Shown here in pieces: positions 1-5,622 of a stretch of DNA of 10,201 bases (positions within the stretch are counted from its first letter, which is position 1; each line of letters opens with the position of its first letter). Both the position numbers and the translations under genes were made by a program. The notes beneath the pieces are model-generated. The model made no database searches, was not told the DNA's origin, and was given only the letters and a program-made list of their open reading frames with translations. The DNA comes from JAHHTP01 sp964587555 (GTDB lineage Bacteria; Bacillota; Clostridia; Oscillospirales; Ruminococcaceae), in NCBI GenBank assembly GCA_964587555.1, contig CAZPLR010000056.1, positions 1-10,201 of the forward strand, read 5' to 3'.

Positions 1-8
1 TAAAATAG

Positions 9-14
9 TGTCAA
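9..14 (-). promoter_or_regulatory. Possible -35 element of a leftward promoter, with upstream tandem repeat
   Basis: Read on the minus strand, positions 14 to 9 spell TTGACA, the exact SigA -35 consensus. A matching -10 would fall to the left of the window, so the promoter cannot be confirmed. About 15 bases upstream of it lies an 8-base direct repeat (TCGGATAA on the minus strand, at 29-36 and 38-45, period 9), which could be a regulator site. The terminator at 95-129 closes the preceding operon, so a new leftward transcription unit here is plausible. Confidence 0.3.
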
Positions 15-94
15 TTTCCGTTTTCTTGTTATCCGATTTATCCGAATTCGCTTTTTTCTGTAACATTTGCCGGAAGGGACTGCATAGGGCAAAC

Positions 95-129
95 CAAAAA
101 AGCCAAAGGCGGAAAAAACGCCTTTGGCT
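95..129 (-). terminator. Intrinsic terminator of the galE-nucleotidyltransferase operon
   Basis: A perfect 11-bp stem (101-111 paired with 119-129, arms AGCCAAAGGCG/CGCCTTTGGCT) encloses a 7-base A-rich loop. On the minus strand it is followed by a run of six T (95-100). It sits about 17 bases past the nucleotidyltransferase stop codon. This is a classical Rho-independent terminator for the leftward operon. Confidence 0.9.
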
Positions 130-146
130 GATGTATTTTGCAGATT

Positions 147-1064
147 TTACGCCCATAAATCGTGCGGATAAGCGCCGGCATCCTTGAGCGCCTTCAGCGC
201 CGCGCAGACCATCGGCTTATCTTCTTTATAGGTGACGCCGTACCACTTGTCCTTGCAGGTCAGAACCTTAACGCTGCATTTACCCTCCTGAAGCAGCTCC
301 CCAACGACAGTCGGCAGCAGGTATTCGCCCTTTAACGGATTCTCCTGTATCGCCCAGTCCAGAAATGCCGAGAAACGCTCCTTCAGCACCTCCATAAAGT
401 TCCGGTTAAAGCCCCAGAAATTCATCGAAACGGTGCAAGGATCCGGCAGCATGGTGTATTCCTTTCCATCCTCGGTGAATGCGATCCCGCCGTTATATTT
501 TAAAATCTTGGTGCGCTCGGTAATCTGGGTCAAATAGCCGTCCTCGCTCGTTTCACATACGCCGCGCGCCACGCTTCCGTTATCGGTGACGGTGTTTTCC
601 AGCAGATAGCCGACCATTGCATATTCCAGCTTGTCAGAGTCCTCAATCCCCTTTAAGAAATCGTAGATCTGTTTGTAGCCGTTTTTGCCATAATAATCGT
701 CCGAGTTGATGACGGCGAACGGCGCGTCGATCTCATCGTAGCAGCAAAGCACTGCGTGCGCCGTACCCCACGGCTTTACTCTGCCATCCGGAACGGCATA
801 CCCTGTTGGGAGCATCGACGTATCCTGAACGACGAATTTAACCTCGGCGTGCTTGGCAACCTTATTGCCGATGATTTCGCGCATATCCGCCTCCAGCTCC
901 TTCTTCGTGATAAAAATTACCCGCTGGAAGCCCGCCTCAATCGCGTCAAAGATCGAAAAATCGATAATGATCTCGCCGTTGTCGCCGACTGGATCGATCT
1001 GCTTTGGGCCGCCGTAGCGCGAGCCCATTCCGCCTGCCATAACTACTAAAATCGGTTCTTTCAT
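147..1064 (-). CDS. Sugar-phosphate nucleotidyltransferase (GalU-like NTP_transferase)
   Basis: The 305-residue protein belongs to the nucleotidyltransferase superfamily that joins an NTP and a sugar-1-phosphate to give an NDP-sugar and pyrophosphate in the cytoplasm. The glycine-rich nucleotide-binding signature MAGGMGSRYGGPKQ is at residues 9-22 and the PWGTAHA segment at 98-104. NSDDYYG at 120-126 carries the Asp residues expected to hold the metal. The reading frame is open back to a TTG at 1082, but the ATG at 1064 is preferred: AAAGGA lies about 8 bases before it, and the signature then starts at the usual place. It is the second gene of an operon, 30 bases after galE, which suggests the product is UDP-glucose or a related UDP-hexose. 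The exact sugar and nucleotide cannot be read from the sequence. This compact family is common in Clostridia and is distinct from classical GalU. Confidence 0.88.
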   Translation of the reverse strand: MKEPILVVMAGGMGSRYGGPKQIDPVGDNGEIIIDFSIFDAIEAGFQRVIFITKKELEADMREIIGNKVAKHAEVKFVVQDTSMLPTGYAVPDGRVKPWGTAHAVLCCYDEIDAPFAVINSDDYYGKNGYKQIYDFLKGIEDSDKLEYAMVGYLLENTVTDNGSVARGVCETSEDGYLTQITERTKILKYNGGIAFTEDGKEYTMLPDPCTVSMNFWGFNRNFMEVLKERFSAFLDWAIQENPLKGEYLLPTVVGELLQEGKCSVKVLTCKDKWYGVTYKEDKPMVCAALKALKDAGAYPHDLWA

Positions 1065-1094
1065 AACAACATTTCCTTTCAATATCGGTTTTGC

Positions 1095-2111
1095 TTACGC
1101 TTGTTCAAAGCCGTTTGGATTTTTACTCTGCCAGTTCCAAGAGTCGCGCAGCATATCGGAAAGATTTTTTTCCGCGCGCCAATGCATCTCCCTGTATGCC
1201 TTATCGCAGTTTGCATAGCACTCGGCGATATCGCCCGGACGGCGATCGACAAATTCATACGGGACGTTAACCTGATTAACCTGCATAAAGGTATTAACCA
1301 TCTCTAAAACGCTGTAGCCAACGCCGGTACCGAGATTATAGGTGACAAGCCCGCAGTTCGACGCCAATCGTTTGATCGCGGCGACATGACCCTTGGCAAG
1401 ATCGCAAACATGGATATAATCGCGCACGCCGGTGTGATCCTTGGTCGGATAGTCGTGGCCGTAGATCGAAAGATGATCCAGCTTGCCGATAGCAACCTGC
1501 GTGATATACGGAACAAGGTTGTTCGGGATCCCGTTCGGATTCTCGCCGATCAGACCGCTCTCATGCGCGCCGACCGGATTAAAATACCGCAGCAGCGCGA
1601 CATTCAAGGACGGATCCGCTTTGCAGATATCCCGCAGGATGTTTTCTATCATTAGCTTGGTCATACCGTATGGATTGGTTGCGGAAAGCGGAAAATCCTC
1701 GGTGATCGGCACAGTGTGCGGATCGCCGTAGACAGTAGCGGAGGAACTGAACACCAGATTCCTGACCTCAAATTCCCGCATAACCTCCAAAAGCGAAAGA
1801 GTGGAAATAAGGTTATTCTGATAATACGCAAGCGGGATCCGGCATGACTCGCCAACCGCCTTTAATCCGGCGAAATGAATAACGCAGTCGATCTTCTCTT
1901 TTTGGAAAACCTCGCGCAGTTTTTCCTTATCGCAGACGTCGTATTCATAAAACGGATACTGCACGCCGGTGATCGTTTTCAGACGGGATAAAACCTCTTT
2001 GGAGCTGTTGCATAGGTTATCCACGATAACCACGTCATACCCCGCCTTGGTTAACTCAATACAGGTGTGGCTGCCGATGTACCCGGCGCCGCCTGTCACT
2101 AAAATTGCCAT
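1095..2111 (-). CDS. galE: UDP-glucose 4-epimerase
   Basis: GalE reversibly converts UDP-glucose and UDP-galactose using bound NAD+, in the Leloir pathway and in supplying galactose for surface glycans. The 338-residue length matches the family. The Rossmann motif GGAGYIGSH is at residues 7-15. The catalytic short-chain dehydrogenase triad is visible as S124 in SSSATVYGD, Y148 and K152 in YGMTK. LRYFNPVGA (174-182) and the RRPGD segment (290-294) are typical GalE substrate-side motifs. The ATG at 2111 has an excellent AAGGAGG ribosome binding site about 8 bases upstream. It is the first gene of a two-gene operon with a nucleotidyltransferase and is driven by the promoter at 2167-2194. No galK or galT is present in the window, so a biosynthetic role in UDP-galactose supply is at least as likely as galactose catabolism. 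Confidence 0.97.
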   Translation of the reverse strand: MAILVTGGAGYIGSHTCIELTKAGYDVVIVDNLCNSSKEVLSRLKTITGVQYPFYEYDVCDKEKLREVFQKEKIDCVIHFAGLKAVGESCRIPLAYYQNNLISTLSLLEVMREFEVRNLVFSSSATVYGDPHTVPITEDFPLSATNPYGMTKLMIENILRDICKADPSLNVALLRYFNPVGAHESGLIGENPNGIPNNLVPYITQVAIGKLDHLSIYGHDYPTKDHTGVRDYIHVCDLAKGHVAAIKRLASNCGLVTYNLGTGVGYSVLEMVNTFMQVNQVNVPYEFVDRRPGDIAECYANCDKAYREMHWRAEKNLSDMLRDSWNWQSKNPNGFEQA

Positions 2112-2166
2112 GAAAATACCTCCTTAATAGTAAAATCATAAGGGGAAAGCCTTTCACACTAATCCT

Positions 2167-2194
2167 AGTATAGCATACTTTTTTCGTTTGTAAA
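2167..2194 (-). promoter_or_regulatory. SigA promoter (extended -10) for galE
   Basis: On the minus strand a -35 element TTTACA (2194-2189) is followed by a 16-base spacer and TATACT (2172-2167), preceded by the extended -10 dinucleotide TG (TGCTATACT). Transcription would start near 2160, leaving a leader of about 50 bases before the galE ATG. No riboswitch-like structure is apparent in that leader. Confidence 0.75.
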
Positions 2195-2245
2195 GCAAAC
2201 CGACTCAAAAAAGTTTATTCTTCCCGACAAACACGAAGATAACCG

Positions 2246-2274
2246 GAACATTTTGAAACCCTCCGACATAGAAT
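2246..2274 (+). promoter_or_regulatory. Candidate sporulation SigE promoter for the cysteine-rich gene
   Basis: GAACATT (2246-2252), a 14-base spacer and CATAGAAT (2267-2274) match the Bacillus subtilis SigE consensus (kmATATT, N14, CATACAhT) at 6 of 7 and 7 of 8 positions with the exact spacing. CATAGAATA also fits the -10 pattern of SigK (CATAnnnTA), but the SigK -35 spacing is one base short. No good SigA pair is visible in this stretch. Predicted start near 2282, leader about 68 bases. The consensus is recalled from B. subtilis; use in this organism is inference. Confidence 0.55.
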
Positions 2275-2349
2275 ATTCCAGAAGGCGCTAAAAGTCCTTT
2301 CCCATTACCGCAGGCTAACGCATTACCATACCAAAGGAGGATTCAGTTT

Positions 2350-3129
2350 ATGCCGGATACCATGAGCGTACAGGAAAACCCAATGCAATTCAAAGAGGCA
2401 GTCTGCATCAACGCAAAACGCATTTACGACAGCTGCAGCGATAAATCCTGCTTGAGCGATCTACAGGTACATTTTACCGACAAGGCGCAGGAAAAAATCG
2501 ACGCCGCCGCAAGCATCAAATGCCGCGCGGTCACGGTGATGCATGCTGCAATGGAGGTGGAGGCGGTTCCGTTCAACACCGGCTTCTACTCGGTTGACGT
2601 CACCTTCTTCTTCCTCGTTTCGCTGGAAGCGTCCTCCGGCGGCATCGCGGTGCCGCAGCGGGTGGACGGTATCGCCTATTACAACAAAAAGGTGATCCTC
2701 TACGGCAGCGAAGGCAAAACAAAAATGTTCTGCTCGCAGGAGAAAACCCCTGTTTCCCGCTGCGGCGAGGTATTCCCGACCGCCTGCGTACAGGTAGCAA
2801 GTCCTATCGTGCTTTCCTGTAAGCTGTGCGACAAGGAAAAGGCCGCCGGCGAAGCATACGTTTCAATTCCAGAAGAGGTCAAAGCACAGTTTGAAGGATC
2901 GTTTGACACCATCTGCGGGCAAAAAACGGTCTTAATCAGCATTGGATTATTCTCCATTCTGCATTTGCAGCGCAGTGTGCAGGTGATGGTCCCGGCGTAT
3001 GAATTCAACGTTCCGGATAAGGAATGTTTGTTTACGACCGACGACCCTTGCGAGATCTTCCGCAAGATCAAATTCCCGACCGGGGAGTTTTTCCCGCCGC
3101 GCCTGCAAGACCTGCCGAAGGATGAATGA
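2350..3129 (+). CDS. Conserved cysteine-rich protein of unknown function, possibly sporulation-linked
   Basis: This 259-residue protein carries 12 cysteines, at about residues 19, 29, 34, 58, 128, 138, 146, 157, 160, 189, 226 and 234. An N-terminal block has the pattern INAKRIYDSCSDKSCL (20-35) and the C-terminus ends in DDPCEIFRKIKFPTGEFFPP (231-250). From memory these two blocks mark a conserved but uncharacterised clostridial family; I cannot search to confirm. There is no signal peptide and no convincing membrane segment, although 193-205 is hydrophobic, so it is probably cytoplasmic or assembled on a surface from the mother cell. The ATG at 2350 is chosen because AAAGGAGG lies about 10 bases upstream; later ATGs at 2362 and 2380 lack a site. 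It is a single-gene unit with its own terminator. The upstream SigE-like promoter and high cysteine content would suit a spore coat or exosporium component, but this is inference. Confidence 0.8.
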   Translation: MPDTMSVQENPMQFKEAVCINAKRIYDSCSDKSCLSDLQVHFTDKAQEKIDAAASIKCRAVTVMHAAMEVEAVPFNTGFYSVDVTFFFLVSLEASSGGIAVPQRVDGIAYYNKKVILYGSEGKTKMFCSQEKTPVSRCGEVFPTACVQVASPIVLSCKLCDKEKAAGEAYVSIPEEVKAQFEGSFDTICGQKTVLISIGLFSILHLQRSVQVMVPAYEFNVPDKECLFTTDDPCEIFRKIKFPTGEFFPPRLQDLPKDE

Positions 3130-3134
3130 TCCGT

Positions 3135-3166
3135 AAAACCCGAAAGCTCCGGCTTTCGGGTTTTCG
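3135..3166 (+). terminator. Intrinsic terminator of the cysteine-rich gene
   Basis: A perfect 13-bp stem (3135-3147 with 3152-3164, arms AAAACCCGAAAGC/GCTTTCGGGTTTT) closes on the tetraloop TCCG, six bases after the stop codon. The T-run is built into the 3' arm of the stem; the A-run at the 5' arm would let it act on the opposite strand too. Confidence 0.9.
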
Positions 3167-3290
3167 TCATATCTTTTCCAGCCGCTTTTCCCAAACCATC
3201 GTCCAAATATCCCGATCCATTTCGGCAGAAAAACACAACGTGTTTCGCCAGATACCATCCTGACCGTTTAATAATTTTTTTCAAAAATAG
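3167..3290. other. Intergenic stretch without recognisable content
   Basis: Between the preceding terminator and the SigA promoter I see no coding frame with a ribosome binding site and no RNA gene. The only structure is a 6-bp hairpin (AAACAC/GTGTTT, 3231-3236 with 3240-3245) and an AT-rich run just before the -35 element (about 3269-3290), which could act as an UP element. Confidence 0.5.
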
Positions 3291-3318
3291 TTGACAATAT
3301 TTTCTAATATGGTATAAT
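3291..3318 (+). promoter_or_regulatory. Near-perfect SigA promoter for the membrane-anchored protein
   Basis: Exact consensus -35 TTGACA (3291-3296), a 16-base AT-rich spacer and exact consensus -10 TATAAT (3313-3318), with the extended -10 dinucleotide TG at 3310-3311. An A/T-rich run lies directly upstream. Predicted start near 3325. This is the strongest promoter in the window and would give a leader of about 130 bases or more before the coding region. Confidence 0.92.
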
Positions 3319-3343
3319 AGTTATAAAGAGAGGTGATGCAGTG

Positions 3344-3355
3344 ATGAAATTTTGA
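3344..3355 (+). other. Three-codon leader ORF (Met-Lys-Phe-stop) behind a strong ribosome binding site
   Basis: GAGGTGAT at 3330-3337 is an 8-base perfect complement to the 16S anti-Shine-Dalgarno sequence. Six bases later an ATG opens a frame of only ATG AAA TTT TGA. It may be a minimal translated leader, the 5' end of a broken gene, or a ribosome standby site. After the TGA the same frame stays open to the assembly gap at 3457, for about 33 codons, which leaves open a nonsense or sequencing change. No function can be assigned. Confidence 0.45.
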
Positions 3356-3401
3356 TTCGTCCGGCGTCTTGCGCTGAAAAATGAAGCTGTCTCCATTCGT
3401 G

Positions 3402-3426
3402 GGAAGCGGCATTGCTGCCGCCTTCC
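3402..3426 (+). other. Leader hairpin upstream of the membrane-anchored protein
   Basis: GGAAGCGGC (3402-3410) pairs with GCCGCCTTCC (3417-3426) around a six-base loop, with one bulged C, giving a 9-bp GC-rich stem. A smaller hairpin CCA-TTCG-TGG (3393-3402) abuts it, sharing one G. Only a weak T-run (GTTCCGTTTT) follows, so it is not a clear terminator; it may be an attenuator, an mRNA-stabilising element or part of a structured leader. It matches no riboswitch class I can recognise. Confidence 0.45.
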
Positions 3427-3456
3427 AAGTTCCGTTTTATTTCAGAAAGGATGTTA

Positions 3457-3556
3457 NNNNNNNNNNNNNNNNNNNNNNNNNNNNNNNNNNNNNNNNNNNN
3501 NNNNNNNNNNNNNNNNNNNNNNNNNNNNNNNNNNNNNNNNNNNNNNNNNNNNNNNN
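3457..3556. other. Assembly gap of 100 N
   Basis: Exactly 100 undetermined bases, the size commonly used for a scaffold gap of unknown length. The true distance, and the reading-frame relation across it, are therefore unknown. The gap removes the start codon and signal-peptide N-terminus of the following gene. AGAAAGGA at 3444-3451, just left of the gap, is a plausible ribosome binding site for a start codon only a few bases into it, so the real missing sequence may be short. Confidence 0.95.
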
Positions 3557-4362
3557 CCAAGCTTATCTCCTTTTTCCTGTGCCTGTCTATTTGCTTCGGC
3601 CTATGCGGCCCCACTCTTGCGGACACACTGCAGACCGGTTCTTTGAGCGATGAAGAATATTTGCAGCAGCGCGCCTTGGAACTTGCGAAGGCGAAGGCGG
3701 ACGCGGCTTCGGACAACGTAACCATTACCGGACCTTATGAAGTGTACGGCTGGAAGTATCCGCAGTCGGCATGGGAGGCTTACGCACGCCCGCTGCCGGC
3801 GTTCGTAAGCGATATCTATGCGCTTTTCTTTGTCTACGAAGACAACGAGCCTTCCTTTGCCTTATGCCTTAGATATGATAAAGGAGAAGGATGGAACAAA
3901 GCTCCTTCTTTAAATGAGCCTGATCTAAACAGCCTGCTCTCGGAGAAGGAAGCGCTGGAAAAGCAGCTCCCGAACAAAAAGATCGGTTATCTTCATATCA
4001 ACGGCACACTCGCGCTGTTTACGCCGGAAACAAATAACGGCTACATCCTGCTGCCCGATTCGATTGGCTCTGGGCACGGCTATGGTGCGTATGGCAACAA
4101 CGAAACCCATTTGATCCGGACAAGAGATTTTACAGTTGGACTGTACCGGTTTTTTAAAGGGCTGGAGGATTCTGGCATCACGTTCGACGAATGGTGTGAT
4201 GAAAATATGCTTACAGATCTTTTTGCCATGCTGTTTTTCGATAAAACATATCCGGTCTGGCCGTTCTGGCTGACCCGCATCGGGCTTCCGGCAGCCACCG
4301 TCGTTATCGCTGCCGCCGTCATTTTGATTATCCGGAAAAGAAAAGCGGCAAAAGGAAAATAG
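3557..4362 (+). CDS. Secreted protein with C-terminal membrane anchor, unknown function (5' end in gap)
   Basis: About 268 residues are visible; the start is lost in the assembly gap. The visible N-terminus (KLISFFLCLSICFGLCG, then PTLA, then DT) is the body of a Sec signal peptide with a likely signal peptidase I site after TLA. A soluble domain of roughly 220 residues follows. It begins with a charged helical stretch (DEEYLQQRALELAKAKADAA) and contains an aromatic segment (GPYEVYGWKYPQSAWEAYARP) and a glycine-rich loop (GSGHGYGAYG). The C-terminus has one membrane helix (LPAATVVIAAAVILII) followed by a basic tail RKRKAAKGK, giving a type I topology: outside domain, short cytoplasmic tail. 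No sortase motif is present. I recognise no domain family. It is a single gene with a very strong promoter and shares a terminator with the converging operon. Expression therefore looks constitutive and substantial; the role may be cell-envelope related, but that is a guess. Confidence 0.8.
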
Positions 4363-4375
4363 AGCCTTGCATAAC

Positions 4376-4408
4376 AAAGGCTGGAAGGAAACATTCCTTC
4401 CGGCCTTT
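4376..4408. terminator. Bidirectional intrinsic terminator between converging genes
   Basis: A 15-bp stem with one G-U pair (4376-4390 with 4394-4408; core GGAAGGAA/TTCCTTCC) closes on a 3-base loop. Rightward it is followed by CCTATTTTTCTT, and leftward by the weaker run CTTTGTTAT. It begins 13 bases after the plus-strand stop codon and ends 11 bases before the minus-strand stop, so it can end both transcripts. Confidence 0.88.
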
Positions 4409-4419
4409 TCCTATTTTTC

Positions 4420-5553
4420 TTAACGGTTATACTGCTTGTATTTTTCCGCGATCATCTTCATCTTATCCGGAATTCCGATGAGCTGCGGACAGTGGGTCGC
4501 GCATTTTCCGCAGGCGCGGCAGTTTCCTGCGCGCTGCTGTTCCTCAAGCTCGTTCATCGCCTCCACAAATGCCCTTGCGTTCTCAGTCTTAGTAAACTCG
4601 TTGAAGATGGCGAAGTTCTTTGGAATATCCAGCCCGAACGGGCAGTCCATGCAGTAGCGGCAGCCAGTACATGGAATAACGTCCTTTCTTCGGTAGGCAT
4701 CCGCCGCCTTCTCCAAAAGCAGCTCCTCGTCCGGCGTCAGCGGTTCAAAGTTCTCAACCGTTTTCACGTTATCGATGATCTGCTCCATATTCGACATACC
4801 GGAAAGCACAACCAGCACATTCGGCTTAGAAATGTTAAACCGGATCGCCCAAGATGCGGCGCTCTCCTGCGGACGCGCGGCTTTGAGCAGCTCAACCGCC
4901 TCTTTGCCCGGATTGGCAAGCGCGCCGCCGCGTACCGGCTCCATCACGATGACCGGAAGGCCATGGCTGGTCAACACATCGTACTGTCCTTTCGCGTCCT
5001 GATTGACCCAATCGACATAGTTGCACTGAATCTGCGCAAAGTCAAAATCGTAGGTTTCCACGATCTCCTTTAACAGCACAGGGTCGTCGTGATAAGAAAA
5101 ACCAAGATAGCGAATACGCCCTTTCCTTTTCTGCTCAGACAAGAACTCATAAACGCCGTATTCCTTAAATTTCTCCCAGTTGCTGCGCTGCACCGAATGC
5201 ATTAAGTAAAAGTCAAAATATTCTACGCCGGTACGCGCAAACTGTTCTTCAAAAATGCGTTCCACATCCTCCCGGCTATTTGCCATCCAAGCAGGCATTT
5301 TGTCAGTTAAATAGTAGCTTTCGCGCGGATATTTCTTTAACGCCTGCCCGATAAAGCGCTCCGAATCGCCGTTATGATACATATATGCCGTATCGTAATA
5401 ATTGATCCCATGCGCATAAGCGTAGTCGATGATCTCCTGCGCCTTTTCATAATCCACTTCTTGGGATTCTGCGCTCACGCGCGGCAGCCGCATACAGCCC
5501 ATGCCGAGCGCGGAAAACTTCATGCCAGTGTCTTTGTACTCTTTGTAATACAT
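4420..5553 (-). CDS. Aldo/keto reductase with C-terminal 2x[4Fe-4S] ferredoxin-like domain
   Basis: The 377-residue protein has an aldo/keto reductase TIM barrel (about residues 1-280) fused to a ferredoxin-like tail, a combination seen mainly in anaerobes (COG1453 type). The AKR catalytic tetrad is intact: D54 and Y59 in NYYDTAYMYH, K85 in LTDKMP and H119 in YLMHS. The tail has two cysteine motifs: CxxCxxCxxCP at 295-305 and CxxCxxCxxxCP at 345-356. This suggests electron exchange between NAD(P)H and iron-sulfur clusters; the substrate is unknown. The frame is open to a TTG at 5607 and an ATG at 5583. I chose the ATG at 5553 because AAAGGA lies about 8 bases upstream and the barrel begins at once (MYYKEYKDTG). 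It is the last gene of the four-gene operon, 69 bases after the peptidase gene with no terminator between, and ends at the shared terminator. Confidence 0.93.
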   Translation of the reverse strand: MYYKEYKDTGMKFSALGMGCMRLPRVSAESQEVDYEKAQEIIDYAYAHGINYYDTAYMYHNGDSERFIGQALKKYPRESYYLTDKMPAWMANSREDVERIFEEQFARTGVEYFDFYLMHSVQRSNWEKFKEYGVYEFLSEQKRKGRIRYLGFSYHDDPVLLKEIVETYDFDFAQIQCNYVDWVNQDAKGQYDVLTSHGLPVIVMEPVRGGALANPGKEAVELLKAARPQESAASWAIRFNISKPNVLVVLSGMSNMEQIIDNVKTVENFEPLTPDEELLLEKAADAYRRKDVIPCTGCRYCMDCPFGLDIPKNFAIFNEFTKTENARAFVEAMNELEEQQRAGNCRACGKCATHCPQLIGIPDKMKMIAEKYKQYNR

Positions 5554-5622
5554 CTTTCTTTCCTTTCTATCTAAAAAACGCATTTTCAGACCTTTCCCCT
5601 TTTTCAAATCATGCCAATGAGA

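Noticed and set aside
1266..1283. GTTAACCTGATTAACCTG, resembling BirA operator half-sites
   Set aside because: It is a direct rather than inverted repeat and lies within the galE coding region, where it encodes QVNQVN. It is far from any promoter.
2700..3284. Minus-strand open frame of 194 codons opposite the cysteine-rich gene
   Set aside because: It is antisense to a gene with a clear ribosome binding site, promoter and terminator, crosses that terminator, and its translation shows no protein-family motif. It is a shadow frame.
3344..3456. In-frame TGA as a selenocysteine codon
   Set aside because: The TGA is the fourth codon, no selenoprotein family matches the following residues, and no convincing SECIS stem lies directly after it.
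3356..3456. Riboswitch or T-box in the leader
   Set aside because: I looked for the T-box antiterminator sequence and the conserved cores of common riboswitches that I can recall and found none. Only simple hairpins are visible.
3412..3556. Apparent N-terminal extension of the membrane-anchored protein through the N run
   Set aside because: The frame across a placeholder gap is arbitrary. The residues before the gap would come from a hairpin region, and the ribosome binding site at 3444-3451 points to a later start.
4492..5073. Plus-strand open frame of 193 codons opposite the aldo/keto reductase
   Set aside because: It is antisense to a gene with intact catalytic and cysteine motifs and has no start signals of its own.
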